Below, piece after piece: positions 8,439 to 17,549 of a stretch of 64,000 bases of DNA; within the stretch, counting starts at the first letter, position 1; every line of letters starts with the position of its first letter. Where the stretch lies: the NCBI RefSeq assembly GCF_018687785.1, contig NZ_LTBL01000001.1:248001-312000 (forward strand). The letters are read 5' to 3'. A model generated the notes under the pieces. It was given only the letters and a program-made list of their open reading frames with translations. It ran no database searches and was not told where the DNA came from. Origin of the DNA: Methanovulcanius yangii (GTDB lineage: Archaea > Halobacteriota > Methanomicrobia > Methanomicrobiales > Methanomicrobiaceae). Both the position numbers and the translations under genes were made by a program.

Positions 8439-9209
8439 TTAAAACAGAACCTTTCTTCCGGAGGCATCCCTGCTGTAGCTGCCAAACTCAGTGCTCTGGA
8501 GGAGGGCATCACCGGTAAAGACCGGGCCGTCGCGGCATACCCTGAGGCCGGACGGGTCACAGCAGCAGGATCCGCAGATTCCAACCCCGCATTTCATGTA
8601 CCTGTGCAGGGAGAACTGTCCCCGCCCGGCGATCCCGTGAGCGTCGAGGATGCCAAGCACCGCCTTCATCATCATCTCGGGTCCGCAGACGCAGATGGTA
8701 TCATAGGATGCCGGGTCCGCCTCTTCCAGGAGTGCCGTGACAAACCCGTGGTGTCCACGGGTTCCATCGTCGGTTGCGATTCTCAGGTCAACCTCCCCAT
8801 CCAGTTCACCCGCATAGAGGAGTTCCTCTGCCGTCCGGGCGCCGAGGATGAAGGTGTCTGCCAGGCCGTCGGTCACCAGCGGCCGGAGCGGTGCGGCTCC
8901 GACACCGCCTGCAACGGCAAGGACCCGTCCGGTCGGGGAAAAGCCGTTGCCGAGTGGTCCCTTGATGCCAATGAGATCCCCCTCGCTGCGCGAGAAGAGG
9001 GCTTCCGTCGCCTCGCCAACCTTCTGGACCGTGATAGCGTTTCGTGCGGAGAGGGCCATCGGTACTTCATCGACTCCGGGAATCCAGACCATGCAGAACT
9101 GCCCTGCCCCCGCATCGAAGCGGCGGGAGAACTCAAAGGTCCTTATGGACGGCGTCTCATGGATGATATGGGTGATGACGACCGGTTCGGATGGAATCTC
9201 TTCAATCAT
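8439..9209 (-). CDS. pyrK: Dihydroorotate dehydrogenase electron-transfer subunit
   Basis: PyrK is the FAD and 2Fe-2S subunit that passes electrons from class 1B dihydroorotate dehydrogenase to NAD. The product has an N-terminal FAD domain (IHETPSIRTFEFSRRFDAGAGQF), an NAD-binding domain (LAVAGGVGAAPLRPL) and a C-terminal cysteine cluster CGVGICGSCCCDPSGLRVC that binds the iron-sulfur cluster. I start it at the ATG at 9209, which overlaps the pyrD stop by 8 bp (ATGATTGA); a longer in-frame extension would intrude further into pyrD. Confidence 0.93.
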   Translation of the reverse strand: MIEEIPSEPVVITHIIHETPSIRTFEFSRRFDAGAGQFCMVWIPGVDEVPMALSARNAITVQKVGEATEALFSRSEGDLIGIKGPLGNGFSPTGRVLAVAGGVGAAPLRPLVTDGLADTFILGARTAEELLYAGELDGEVDLRIATDDGTRGHHGFVTALLEEADPASYDTICVCGPEMMMKAVLGILDAHGIAGRGQFSLHRYMKCGVGICGSCCCDPSGLRVCRDGPVFTGDALLQSTEFGSYSRDASGRKVLF

Positions 9210-10092
9210 GGGCGCACCCCACAATGGCGCAGGGGTCTTCGCCCCCGTCGACACGATACAGCTCCTCTGCTATGGCGGTAAAGACATTTTCAGATTCGAC
9301 AATAGCGCTGCCGATTTCAACGGCGGACGCTCCGGCCATCATCAGCTCTGCGACATTATCTGCCGTCGCAACGCCGCCGCACCCGATAATCGGGATATCA
9401 CATGCCTCATACAGCTCCCAGACACAGCGAACCGCGATGGGGAATATCGCCGGGCCCGAGAGGCCGCCCATTCCGTTGCCGAGGAGCGGGCGGCGCATCC
9501 CGGTGGAAATGCGCATAGCCTTGACGGTATTGATGGCGACGACGGCATCGGCACCTCCTTCCTCTGCCGCAATTCCGAAATCCGCAATCGAGCAGACATT
9601 CGGGGTGAGTTTGACCCATACCGGAAGGCCGGTGCGCTTCGCAGCACGGGTGCATTCCCGGACCATCTCAGGGTCCGACCCTATTGCAGCACCATACCCC
9701 TCTGCGTGCGGGCAGGAGAGATTGAGTTCGAGCGCCTGGACCCTGCCGGCAAACCATGTTGCCACTTCTGCAAATTCCTCCGGTGTTCCTCCGAAGATGC
9801 TGGCGATGACGGGCTTGCCGATGAGCTGGTCGAGTTCACCGACAAAGTCCTTTGAAGGGTTGGGTAGCCCCATGGCGTTCAGGACTCCTCCGTCGAGTAC
9901 GGCGACACAGGGTCCCGCATGACCGGTTTTTGGTTCAGGGCCAATCGACTTGGTAACAACTCCTCCTGCACCGAGCGAGAGCATACGGGCAAGTGATGCC
10001 CCGGTTGTACCCAACACCCCTGCGGCCAGGATAAGGTGATTGTTCAGCCGGACGCCGGCAACATCTACCGGTCCGGGACATAAGACGACCAT
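9202..10092 (-). CDS. pyrD: Dihydroorotate dehydrogenase, catalytic subunit (class 1B)
   Basis: PyrD oxidises dihydroorotate to orotate in pyrimidine synthesis using FMN. The 296-residue TIM-barrel protein shows LILAAGVLGTTGASL near the N-terminus, LNLSCPHAEGYGAAIG with the active-site cysteine of class 1B enzymes, WVKLTPNV, VVAINTVKAM, and the FMN phosphate-binding PIIGCGGVATADNVAELMMAGASAVEIGSA. It is the first gene of a pyrD-pyrK pair whose ends overlap, which agrees with the heterotetrameric class 1B complex. Confidence 0.95.
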   Translation of the reverse strand: MVVLCPGPVDVAGVRLNNHLILAAGVLGTTGASLARMLSLGAGGVVTKSIGPEPKTGHAGPCVAVLDGGVLNAMGLPNPSKDFVGELDQLIGKPVIASIFGGTPEEFAEVATWFAGRVQALELNLSCPHAEGYGAAIGSDPEMVRECTRAAKRTGLPVWVKLTPNVCSIADFGIAAEEGGADAVVAINTVKAMRISTGMRRPLLGNGMGGLSGPAIFPIAVRCVWELYEACDIPIIGCGGVATADNVAELMMAGASAVEIGSAIVESENVFTAIAEELYRVDGGEDPCAIVGCAHD

Positions 10093-10141
10093 CTGGTAAA
10101 AAATTGTAGTTATTTATTATTAGCATACCCATACTTGATCC

Positions 10142-11008
10142 ATGACCAGCCTTGCGGTGATGGGGGCGGGCCGGATCGGCGGAGAGGTTGCATATCTCGC
10201 GACGGTCCTCGGCCTTGCCGATGAGATCACCCTTTATGACATAAATCGTCCTCTGTTGGAGGCACAGATTCTGGAGCTATCACATACAGGGCTGGATGTC
10301 CATCTATCAACCGATCCAGCGGCCATCAGTGGGGCTGATATTGCCGTCTTCGCCGCCGGTTCGCCGCGAAATCCGGGTGTGAAGACACGGGCCGACCTTC
10401 TTGGGGTGAATCTTCCGGTCGCCGATCAATGCTGCCGCCTGCTGGAGGGATTTTCGGGGGTCCTTGTGACGATCACAAACCCCATGGACGCAAATAATTA
10501 CTACTTCTGGAAGAAGACGGGTCTTCCCCGGGAGCGGTGCATAGGATTCGGCGGACAGCTGGACTCGGCGCGGTTTGGGATGTTCCTGAAGGAACGCGGG
10601 ATCGGCGGGCCTGCATGGGTCCTTGGGGAACACGGGGAGCATCAGGTCCCGCTGTTTTCCCGGCTGGACCGTGAGGTGCCTGCTGAAGAGCGTAATGAAA
10701 TACTGGCCCGGATGCGGGGGTCGAGCATGCCAATCATCAAAGGGAAGGGCGGTACGGTCTTTGGACCTGCCTGGCATATCTCCGCACTCCTGAAATGCAT
10801 CGCCCGTGATGAGAGAGAGGTACTGCCGGTCTCCTGTATCCTTGATGGTGAATATGGCGTAAGTGACTGCTCGCTCGGGGTGCCGGCACGTGTCGGCCGC
10901 AATGGCTGGGATGAGATATTTGAATGGACGCTCGATGAATGGGAGGAGGACCGTTTCCGTGACGCAGCAGAGTCTTCAAGTGTTCTGTGCCGGCGATCAG
11001 ACGGCTGA
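10142..11008 (+). CDS. mdh: Malate dehydrogenase (LDH/MDH superfamily)
   Basis: This NAD(P)-dependent 2-hydroxyacid dehydrogenase probably interconverts malate and oxaloacetate in the incomplete TCA cycle. The 288-residue product has GAGRIGGEVAYLATVLGLADEI for the dinucleotide fold, AGSPRNPGVKTRADLL with the mobile-loop arginines, VTITNPMD, and the catalytic WVLGEHGEHQVPLFSR histidine. It is divergent from pyrD with about 50 bp between. DNA polymerase B starts inside its last 50 bases, on the same strand. Confidence 0.88.
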   Translation: MTSLAVMGAGRIGGEVAYLATVLGLADEITLYDINRPLLEAQILELSHTGLDVHLSTDPAAISGADIAVFAAGSPRNPGVKTRADLLGVNLPVADQCCRLLEGFSGVLVTITNPMDANNYYFWKKTGLPRERCIGFGGQLDSARFGMFLKERGIGGPAWVLGEHGEHQVPLFSRLDREVPAEERNEILARMRGSSMPIIKGKGGTVFGPAWHISALLKCIARDEREVLPVSCILDGEYGVSDCSLGVPARVGRNGWDEIFEWTLDEWEEDRFRDAAESSSVLCRRSDG

Positions 11009-13385
11009 GGACGACCGTCTCCGCCTTGCGATCAATCAGGTGGAGTATTCGAACAGCCCCGAAGGCCCGGTCATCCATATCTTCGGTCGGGATGCCGCAG
11101 GGACTGCAGCCCATGTTCAGGTGACCGGTTTTCGTCCCTACTTCTATGCAACGGCGGAACGGGCGGATGGTCTTCCGCCGCACCCGAAGACCGAAGTGGA
11201 CCGCGATGCCTCATTCAGGTCCATTCGCGGGGAGCTCCTGCGCAGGATCTACACCTTCACGCCGGGTGACGTCCGCGAGGTCCGGGACTATTATGCTCCG
11301 CATTTTGAGGCGGACATCCCGTTTGCGACGAGATATCTCATTGATATGGGCATAACAGGCGGAATTGAAACCCACGGATGTGATACGGACTTCAGCGGGA
11401 TCATCCCTGCAGAGGTAAATGCCCCGGCACGTGTCTGCATGATGGATATCGAGTGCGAGGACGAACGGGGATTTCCTGACGCTGACCGCGACAGGATTAT
11501 CTGCATTACCTGCTGGGACTCCTTTGATGATGTCTATGTGACCTTCTATGCCCACCCGCCGCAGGGAATGAAGGGTCCGGACCCCCGACCGGTCCGTGAG
11601 AACCATGAAGTGAAGATCTGTTCCGGAGAATCCTCACTTCTTGAGGCCCTTTCGGAATACATCGCCGACCGCGACCCCGACATCCTCTCCGGGTGGAATT
11701 TTGTGGACTTTGATATCCCCTATACCATCCGGCGCATGGAGGTCCTCGGTCTTGCCCCTGACGCCCTCTCAAGAATTCCCGGAGCGGGTGCGAGAAACGC
11801 CCTTCGCGGCCGTGCACTCTTTGATCTCCTTACCGGCTATAAGAAGATGCAGGGGGCAAGAAAGGAATCCTATCGCCTCGATGCAATCGCCGAGGATGAA
11901 CTGGGGGAGGGGAAGGTGAGGTATACGGGGACCCTCAGCCACCTGTGGAGAACTGATCCCGGCCTTCTGGTGGAATACAATGTCAAGGATGTCGAGCTCT
12001 GCGTTGGTATCGATACCAAGAACAATATCATCGGGTTTTACCGGGAGATCGCAAGATATGTCGGGTGCCCCCTTGACCGGACCCTCAACTCGTCCAACGT
12101 GATTGACATATTCGTGCTCAGGAAGGCCTTTGGGCGGTACGTCCTCCCCTCGAAGGGGTTTGCCGAGGGAGATGAGTTCGAGGGAGCGACTGTCTTCGAA
12201 CCGTCCCTCGGCGTGAGAGAAAATGTGGTGGTGCTGGATCTCAAGTCCCTTTATCCCATGTGCATGATGACCATCAATGCCTCCATGGAGACGAAGGACC
12301 CTACGGGGGAGCTCCGTGCGCCGAATGGTATCCGGTTCAGGAAGAAACCCGACGGACTTACCCGGAGCATCATCGCTGATCTCCTGAACGAGCGTGATGA
12401 GAAGAAGGCCCTGCGCGACCGCTATGCGTACGGGTCGCCGGAATACCAGCTCTATGATATCCAGCAGAATGTCCTCAAGGTCATCATGAACACCTACTAT
12501 GGTGTTTCGGGGTATGCACGTTTCCGCCTCTATGACCGGGAAATTGGTTCTGCGGTCACTTCCGTCGGTCGTGCCATCATTGCACACACGCGTGACATCA
12601 TCACCGCGATGGGCTACTCGGTCATCTACGGGGACACGGACTCCTGCATGGTGCAGCTGCCGGAATCGCCCCTTGATGAGACGATTGCGGGGGCGCGGGC
12701 GATTGAGGCACGGGTCAATGAGAGCTATTCGGTCTTTGCCCGTGAGACACTGGGTGCCGAGAATCACTACTTTTCAATCAAGTTTGAGAAGGTGTACCGC
12801 CGCTTTTTCCAGGCCGGCAAGAAGAAACGGTATGCCGGACATCTGGTATGGAAAGAAGGCAAGGATGTGGATCAGATCGATATCGTCGGGTTTGAGATGA
12901 AGCGGAGTGACTCTCCCCACATCACCAAGGAAGTCCAGAAACATGTGATGGAGCTGATCCTGATGGGCGCCGGCAAAACCGAGGTGAAACAGTACCTCGG
13001 CGGCATCATCACCGACTTTCGGGCAGGGAGATATTCACTCGATGATATTGGGATTCCCGGGGGAATCAGCAAGTCCCTGGAGAGCTATAAGACAAAGGAT
13101 GCGCAGGTGAGGGGAGCGATCTATTCGAATGACAATCTTGGAACGGATTTCAAGTCAGGAAGCAAGCCTAAGCGGGTGTATATCCGGAATGTGAAGGCGA
13201 AGTACCCGAAGACGGATGTCATCTGCTTCGAATATGCCGACCAGGTCCCTCCTGAATTCGAAGTGGATATTGACCGGATGCTGGAGCGTGCGTTGGAGCA
13301 GCCGATAAGCCGCATCATCGAAGCCGTGGGGTGGAAATGGTCGGAAATGGACCCGTCGCACAGGACACTGGCTGACTTCTTTTAG
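10959..13385 (+). CDS. polB: Family-B replicative DNA polymerase
   Basis: This archaeal PolB elongates DNA with 3'-5' proofreading. Exonuclease motifs are MDIECED (Exo I), GWNFVDFDIPY (Exo II) and YNVKDVELC (Exo III). Polymerase motifs are DLKSLYPMCM (A), KVIMNTYYGVSGY (B), YGDTDSCMV (C) and AGKKKRYAG. The length of about 808 residues is usual. I place the start at the GTG at 10959, because GGGAGGAGGA ends 8 bases before it and the product then begins VTQQSLQVF; upstream in-frame ATGs would overlap mdh further. The 50-bp overlap with mdh is unusual but both frames are clearly coding. No intein is visible. Confidence 0.95.
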   Translation: MTQQSLQVFCAGDQTAEDDRLRLAINQVEYSNSPEGPVIHIFGRDAAGTAAHVQVTGFRPYFYATAERADGLPPHPKTEVDRDASFRSIRGELLRRIYTFTPGDVREVRDYYAPHFEADIPFATRYLIDMGITGGIETHGCDTDFSGIIPAEVNAPARVCMMDIECEDERGFPDADRDRIICITCWDSFDDVYVTFYAHPPQGMKGPDPRPVRENHEVKICSGESSLLEALSEYIADRDPDILSGWNFVDFDIPYTIRRMEVLGLAPDALSRIPGAGARNALRGRALFDLLTGYKKMQGARKESYRLDAIAEDELGEGKVRYTGTLSHLWRTDPGLLVEYNVKDVELCVGIDTKNNIIGFYREIARYVGCPLDRTLNSSNVIDIFVLRKAFGRYVLPSKGFAEGDEFEGATVFEPSLGVRENVVVLDLKSLYPMCMMTINASMETKDPTGELRAPNGIRFRKKPDGLTRSIIADLLNERDEKKALRDRYAYGSPEYQLYDIQQNVLKVIMNTYYGVSGYARFRLYDREIGSAVTSVGRAIIAHTRDIITAMGYSVIYGDTDSCMVQLPESPLDETIAGARAIEARVNESYSVFARETLGAENHYFSIKFEKVYRRFFQAGKKKRYAGHLVWKEGKDVDQIDIVGFEMKRSDSPHITKEVQKHVMELILMGAGKTEVKQYLGGIITDFRAGRYSLDDIGIPGGISKSLESYKTKDAQVRGAIYSNDNLGTDFKSGSKPKRVYIRNVKAKYPKTDVICFEYADQVPPEFEVDIDRMLERALEQPISRIIEAVGWKWSEMDPSHRTLADFF

Positions 13386-13937
13386 GTGGGATGAACAGTT
13401 GGGCGGCGGAAGGGTGTATCCATTCTGCAACCCATATGATTCCCTTCTTTTGGTGAACCGATTTGTTTGGGAAGGAAAAACGAGTGCGTATTTTCTGAGC
13501 ATGTTGGTATGCATCCTTTAATTCACAATTGAATTTTCGGGCGATAGCGCTGTATGTTCCAATTTTCCATTATTTTAGGTATAGGACTCCGGTACGCCGT
13601 ATAAATGCGCTCTCCGTTGATCAAGGCGGGGAAAAATCTATGAATTGAATGAAAAAAATGTGTCCGGGTTATCCTATGGTGAGAATGAGATCGTTCTGAT
13701 GGCACAGAACATCCTGCAATACAGACGTCACTGTTGTTTGCGGGCTTATGGGTGGTATCATGGATTTCAAATGCTGTCCAGTTCTTTGCGGTTTCACCTC
13801 CTTTCTGTCCAGTATTCTGATTCAGAAAAAGGAGGATATACTATTTACGATTTGATATATATTGGGAACAATGAATTATTGAGATCTATAGGCGCGGAAT
13901 TCTCCCAAACCCCGCATCCCCTTTGAAAGTACATTGT
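13386..13937. other. Non-coding gap after polB with one hairpin
   Basis: These 552 bases lie between polB and the flavodoxin gene and are poorer in G+C than the flanks. I see no recognisable gene. One open frame (13645-13926, plus) has no ribosome binding site and no familiar motif. The region holds an imperfect hairpin at 13797-13835 and several T-rich or A-rich runs. It may contain the 3' ends of two converging transcripts. Confidence 0.6.
13797..13835 (+). repeat. Imperfect inverted repeat (hairpin) of CCTCC/GGAGG type
   Basis: The arms are CCTCCTTTCTG (13797-13807) and CAGAAAAAGGAGG (13823-13835). They pair as 5 + 3 + 3 bp with two extra adenines bulged, around a 15-base loop. The right arm is a perfect Shine-Dalgarno core and would be masked by the left arm in RNA, but no start codon follows at a useful distance, so a translational role is not supported. 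It could be a processed transcript end. Confidence 0.4.
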
Positions 13938-14447
13938 CTACATATGAAGAAGACGGAGATCAATCAGGCCCCGTGTCCATGAACGGATGGTTTCCATATT
14001 GCGGAAATCGCCGGGCTTTATTCCCTCCATTTTCATGGCTGCTTTTTCCCGAAGGCTGAACCCGTCATCCAAGACTTTTCCCGCAAAATACCCGGTTTCC
14101 CGGATATCAGTGTAAACCCGGACATCATCGAAAGCATTTGATGCGGCTTTCTTGCGTTCGGGAGAGATATCAATGAGGGTATACCCGCTTAGAAACCCGA
14201 GAACCGGGATCTCACGGAGCATATTCTGGTGATCCCGTACAAACGCGGTGATTTCGGGGAGGGCCTTATGATAATAAATGGGACTGCCGAGAATGATTGT
14301 CGTATAGGGAGTGATGTCGTAGATATCATGGATGGGTTTTGCTTCTGCGTCTTTCCCGTTTTCCCGTAATGTTGCTGCAATGGTTTCGGCTATTTCGCCC
14401 GTCGCACCGAATTTTGTTGCATACGCCACCAGAATTTTCTCTATCAT
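13938..14447 (-). CDS. Flavodoxin-domain protein (HemG-like Flavodoxin_5 type)
   Basis: This 169-residue protein begins with the FMN phosphate-binding loop VAYATKFGATGEIAETIA and has TTIILGSPIYYHKALPEITAFV in the second FMN-contact position. The pattern is that of the flavodoxin_5 group that includes HemG protoporphyrinogen oxidase, with a C-terminal extension. Methanogens use such proteins as electron carriers or quinone-type reductases; the partner is unknown. A second related gene lies 160 bp upstream on the same strand, so the two may be an old duplication. Function beyond flavin binding is inference. Confidence 0.78.
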   Translation of the reverse strand: MIEKILVAYATKFGATGEIAETIAATLRENGKDAEAKPIHDIYDITPYTTIILGSPIYYHKALPEITAFVRDHQNMLREIPVLGFLSGYTLIDISPERKKAASNAFDDVRVYTDIRETGYFAGKVLDDGFSLREKAAMKMEGIKPGDFRNMETIRSWTRGLIDLRLLHM

Positions 14448-14604
14448 ATGTCCTCGTAATCCATGGAATGCTCACCCTGCAGGATATACTCCCTGGAGGG
14501 AAATGCAGGTAGGAGAATTTTTGCAGTGTAATCTAATGAATGCTTTTATTAAGTTAAAAAAAATTTGGAAAATGTGTATTATTTTGAGCCTGTTGTTGAA
14601 TCTG

Positions 14605-15120
14605 TCATAACTCTGTAATTTTCTGTGCGATATCCGTTGCCCATGCACGGACCTCTTCCGGGGTGGAAAAATCCCCCTCCGGTGCGCCGGCCATGGTAGC
14701 TATCTGCATGTCCGATTCACTGAGAACCCCGAAATTAAGTTTTCCACCGAAGGCAGCCTTCTCTTCGATCAGAATATAGAGGAGCATGTCATCGATTGCG
14801 GAAAACATGGATTTCAGGCTCTTTTCGTCTTTTTTGCAGAGGGAAACCCCGTCGACAAAAAAGGCAATCCATTTGCCCTCGAGATAGGGTTTGTACTGTT
14901 TACAAAATTCGCGTGCTTCCACCAGAATTTTTCCCATATAGACCGGGCTTCCGATGATGATGGCATCGTAGTCATCCACTTTACCTACTTCCATGACCGG
15001 GATGAGATCGATATCCAGCCCGGAATCGACGAGAATCTGAGCAATCTGTCCGGCAATTTCCTCTGTTGTCCCGTATTTGGTGGCGTAGGTGACAAGAACC
15101 TTTTTGGCACACATATGCAT
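14605..15120 (-). CDS. Flavodoxin-domain protein, paralogue of the neighbour
   Basis: This product of about 171 residues has VLVTYATKYGTTEEIAGQIA at the N-terminus and AIIIGSPVYMGKILVEAREFC for the second FMN loop, again the flavodoxin_5/HemG-like pattern. I place the start at the ATG at 15120 (MHMCAKKV), with AGGA 7 bases upstream; the ATG two codons later is also possible. It shares arrangement with the gene at 13938 but differs enough to suggest a separate partner. The role is probably redox, with oxidative-stress defence or haem-like chemistry as possibilities. Confidence 0.78.
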   Translation of the reverse strand: MHMCAKKVLVTYATKYGTTEEIAGQIAQILVDSGLDIDLIPVMEVGKVDDYDAIIIGSPVYMGKILVEAREFCKQYKPYLEGKWIAFFVDGVSLCKKDEKSLKSMFSAIDDMLLYILIEEKAAFGGKLNFGVLSESDMQIATMAGAPEGDFSTPEEVRAWATDIAQKITEL

Positions 15121-15353
15121 CCCGGTATCCTGTTGAAATGTGTTAAATATTGTGTAATGTCGAGGAGTCGGGGGGTTGGTGATGGAAACGGCTTCTGACA
15201 ATCCGGTGAACTGCCTGAGGCGCAATCCCTCCATGGGCCCGATTGTAAGAAACCAGCTCCCGGCGGAATCACGAACATGCCCCCCTCCCCGAATCGGGGA
15301 GAAGCACAGATTTGAATTGTCGTCGGAATCAATTTCACATGAGGAATGGCAAA

Positions 15354-16106
15354 ATGCCGGTCACGGAGATGAAAATCGTTCAAAAGGGGAGCATTCTTGT
15401 CGAAGCCTTTGAGAAGGCATACTCTCCCGCTATCGCCCTGAAGAAGTTGTGCGGTGTCGGCGGCGGTTCGACAGTTACCTATCTTCAGTCCGACAGAAGA
15501 ATCCTGGTTGATACCGGTTTTGATTTTGAGACAAACCGTTCTGTGGAGAATCGCTCGGCCAACGAGCGGCGTCTCCTTCAGTCGCTCCACAATGCGGGTC
15601 TTCGCCCGGAGGATATCGATGCCGTCTTTATTACCCACTGGCATGCCGATCATTTCCTGAATCTTTCCCTCTTCCCGGAAAGTGAATTTCTCCTCTCCCG
15701 CACGGCAGTTGAGCGACATGCCCCTGACTATACTGGTGTAAGGGATGGAGAGATGATTGCCGACGGGGTGCAGGTTGTATATACGCCCGGCCATACTATT
15801 GATCACGCATCCCTGCTCGTGACAACCGGGCCCCTTCGTTTTCATGAAAGGACACAGAGGGGCGGCAGCATCTCAGGCATAGGTCCCTCGACAATTGCCA
15901 TAGCCGGCGATGCAGTCATCGATGCCACGTACTATGCACTTGGACGGGTATGGGACTACAACAGTGATTTTTATTCGCACGAGCAGACACTTGAAAGCGA
16001 GCGTCTTCTCTGTTCTGCTGCAGATTTCATCATTCCGGGGCATGGCTCAATCTTCATGAATACCAAAAAAACCAGTGCTCCCGGACCTGGTGTGGGTGTC
16101 CCGTGA
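15354..16106 (+). CDS. Metallo-beta-lactamase-fold hydrolase
   Basis: The product of about 250 residues has the metal-binding motif ITHWHADHFLNL (HxHxDH), then YTPGHTIDHASLL, AIAGDAVIDATYY with the bridging aspartate, and PGHGSIFM for the last histidine. These cover all positions for a dinuclear metal site. An N-terminal segment VGGGSTVTYLQSDRRILVDTGFDF is typical of the fold. The chosen start (MPVTEMKIV) has GAGG about 9 bases upstream. Substrate cannot be named: the superfamily includes thioester hydrolases, nucleases and lactonases. It stands alone between flavodoxin genes and an exported protein. Confidence 0.8.
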   Translation: MPVTEMKIVQKGSILVEAFEKAYSPAIALKKLCGVGGGSTVTYLQSDRRILVDTGFDFETNRSVENRSANERRLLQSLHNAGLRPEDIDAVFITHWHADHFLNLSLFPESEFLLSRTAVERHAPDYTGVRDGEMIADGVQVVYTPGHTIDHASLLVTTGPLRFHERTQRGGSISGIGPSTIAIAGDAVIDATYYALGRVWDYNSDFYSHEQTLESERLLCSAADFIIPGHGSIFMNTKKTSAPGPGVGVP

Positions 16107-16191
16107 TTTTTGGTGAACAGCACACCACATCATGGCTACACAAACGCTCTTGTCGTAATACACCCAATCAGCATTACCTTGGGATGATTCC

Positions 16192-17004
16192 ATGATGGGA
16201 ATCGGAAACAATTGGCTCCTTGCTGTGTTCATCGCCGCCATCTGCATGACAGTGCCTGCATCTTCGATTGTTTCTGCCACGATTGGTGAAACGGTCGTTC
16301 TTTCCGGTAGCGCAGGAGGATATGATGAGATGTACCTCTTTCTCACAGGACCGAACCTCCCCCCCGGAGGGGTACGGATGGACAGCATACCATCGTCAGT
16401 GGTATCAGGTGACCCTGCAACCTTTACCCGAACGGTCGTGGACGGAGGACGCTGGGAATACTCCTGGGACACCCGATACGCAGGAGGTATGCTGGACGCG
16501 GGGACCTATCTTGTCTGGGCGGCACCGGTTCCGCTCGGCCGGTATGATCTCATCAGCTCCGGAGCGAGTTTTGCCACTATAAGCGTCACTCTCACCAAAC
16601 CGGACCTTACAGCAGTTATCGCTACGGACCCCACCGGATCGATCCACGTGACCAGTGATCCTTCCGGTGCGATGGTAACAGTAAACACAATGCCGTACGG
16701 AACGACCCCCCTTGTGATCGAGTATCTACCTGGCGGCAACATAGATGTGACTGTTTCCAAAGCCGGATATGCAGTCTTTGAAGCGGAGGTCGTCATCCGG
16801 ACGGGCACTATGGCTGTTTTGGATGTAACGCTCTCGCCGGAAAAGACGCCGACAGCGACACCTGTTGGAACGGAATCCATACCAGTATCCCGGACAGCCC
16901 CCTCCGTGCCACCGTCATCTCCTGCGCCCTCGTGCTGGACCATTGCCGGAATTGCCCTTGCAGTCTCCGTGACCGGTATCCTGCGCACATTAAAGGGAAA
17001 ATAG
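16192..17004 (+). CDS. Exported PEGA-domain surface protein
   Basis: This 270-residue protein has an N-terminal signal peptide (LLAVFIAAICMTVPASSIVSA). An Ig-like middle part follows, then a PEGA domain (about residues 148-215: GSIHVTSDPSGAMVTVNTMPYG, TTPLVIEYLPGGNIDVTVSKAGY). Next comes a Thr/Pro/Ser-rich linker and a C-terminal hydrophobic segment with a Lys/Arg tail (AGIALAVSVTGILRTLKGK). It should be displayed outside the cell, anchored at its C-terminus. PEGA domains are common in Methanomicrobiales surface proteins; ligands are unknown. GGGATGATTCC precedes the ATG. Confidence 0.8.
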   Translation: MMGIGNNWLLAVFIAAICMTVPASSIVSATIGETVVLSGSAGGYDEMYLFLTGPNLPPGGVRMDSIPSSVVSGDPATFTRTVVDGGRWEYSWDTRYAGGMLDAGTYLVWAAPVPLGRYDLISSGASFATISVTLTKPDLTAVIATDPTGSIHVTSDPSGAMVTVNTMPYGTTPLVIEYLPGGNIDVTVSKAGYAVFEAEVVIRTGTMAVLDVTLSPEKTPTATPVGTESIPVSRTAPSVPPSSPAPSCWTIAGIALAVSVTGILRTLKGK

Positions 17005-17005
17005 A

Positions 17006-17488
17006 TTATTCTGATTTTTTCAGGCTGACGCCATTCAGGTCGCACGACCCTGCACAGCTTTCTTCCTGTTCTTTTCCATCTCCATTTCCGTTACTGTTGC
17101 CGTTTCCTGCATCGATTACCCTATAGGCATCAGCAAGTACTGCCGCCTGCGCAAGGGAGCCTGCGAGGAGTACTACCTCGAGGATCTCTTCCTTCGTTGC
17201 CCCCTTTTTTATGGCACCGTTCATATGATATTCTACGCAGTGGCGGCAATTGAGGGCGGCACCGACAGCAAGAGAGATCAATTCGACCATCTTCGGTTCG
17301 ATACTGGAGGTTTTTGCAATTGCCTCCTTGAAAAGGAGATGTGAGAGAAGAACCTCCGGTTTTTTTGCCATCTTCTTATAAATCAGGGGGACGGCGCCGT
17401 ATTCTTCCTTGATGACATTAAGCCACTCTGCAGATGCACCGGCGGTTCCCCGGTCGATTATTTCCTGTAAAGTTTCTTCGTACTTCAA
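17006..17488 (-). CDS. AhpD/carboxymuconolactone-decarboxylase-like protein
   Basis: The product of about 160 residues has the CMD fold: EPKMVELISLAVGAALNCRHCVEYHMNGAIKKGAT with the CxxC-x3-H redox site of AhpD-type alkylhydroperoxidases, then EEILEVVLLAGSLAQAAVLADAY. It ends in an Asn/Gly-rich tail with two more cysteines (CAGSC). There is no ATG; I choose the TTG at 17488 because a TATA-like CATAAAA lies about 30 bp upstream, which would make the message almost leaderless. A TTG at 17509 is the alternative. It probably reduces peroxides or disulfides. It lies downstream of the MCR-activation genes but has its own promoter signal. Confidence 0.75.
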   Translation of the reverse strand: MKYEETLQEIIDRGTAGASAEWLNVIKEEYGAVPLIYKKMAKKPEVLLSHLLFKEAIAKTSSIEPKMVELISLAVGAALNCRHCVEYHMNGAIKKGATKEEILEVVLLAGSLAQAAVLADAYRVIDAGNGNSNGNGDGKEQEESCAGSCDLNGVSLKKSE

Positions 17489-17549
17489 TATGCACCAATC
17501 CAGTCGCAAAAAAAGGTTTTATGTACTCCGTAAAATACCTGCTTATTCT

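Noticed and set aside
11769-12767. 332-codon frame antisense to polB
   Set aside because: It is a shadow frame; the polymerase motifs are all on the plus strand.
13786-13803. Resemblance of TTTCACCTCCT to the 3' end of 16S rRNA
   Set aside because: The match is limited to about a dozen bases with no upstream rRNA sequence, so it is chance or part of the hairpin.
13645-13926. 93-codon open frame in the gap after polB
   Set aside because: It has no ribosome binding site and no recognisable motif, and it contains the hairpin.
14985-15845. 286-codon minus-strand frame spanning the flavodoxin start and the metallo-beta-lactamase gene
   Set aside because: It overlaps two genes with clear catalytic motifs in other frames and has no familiar sequence.
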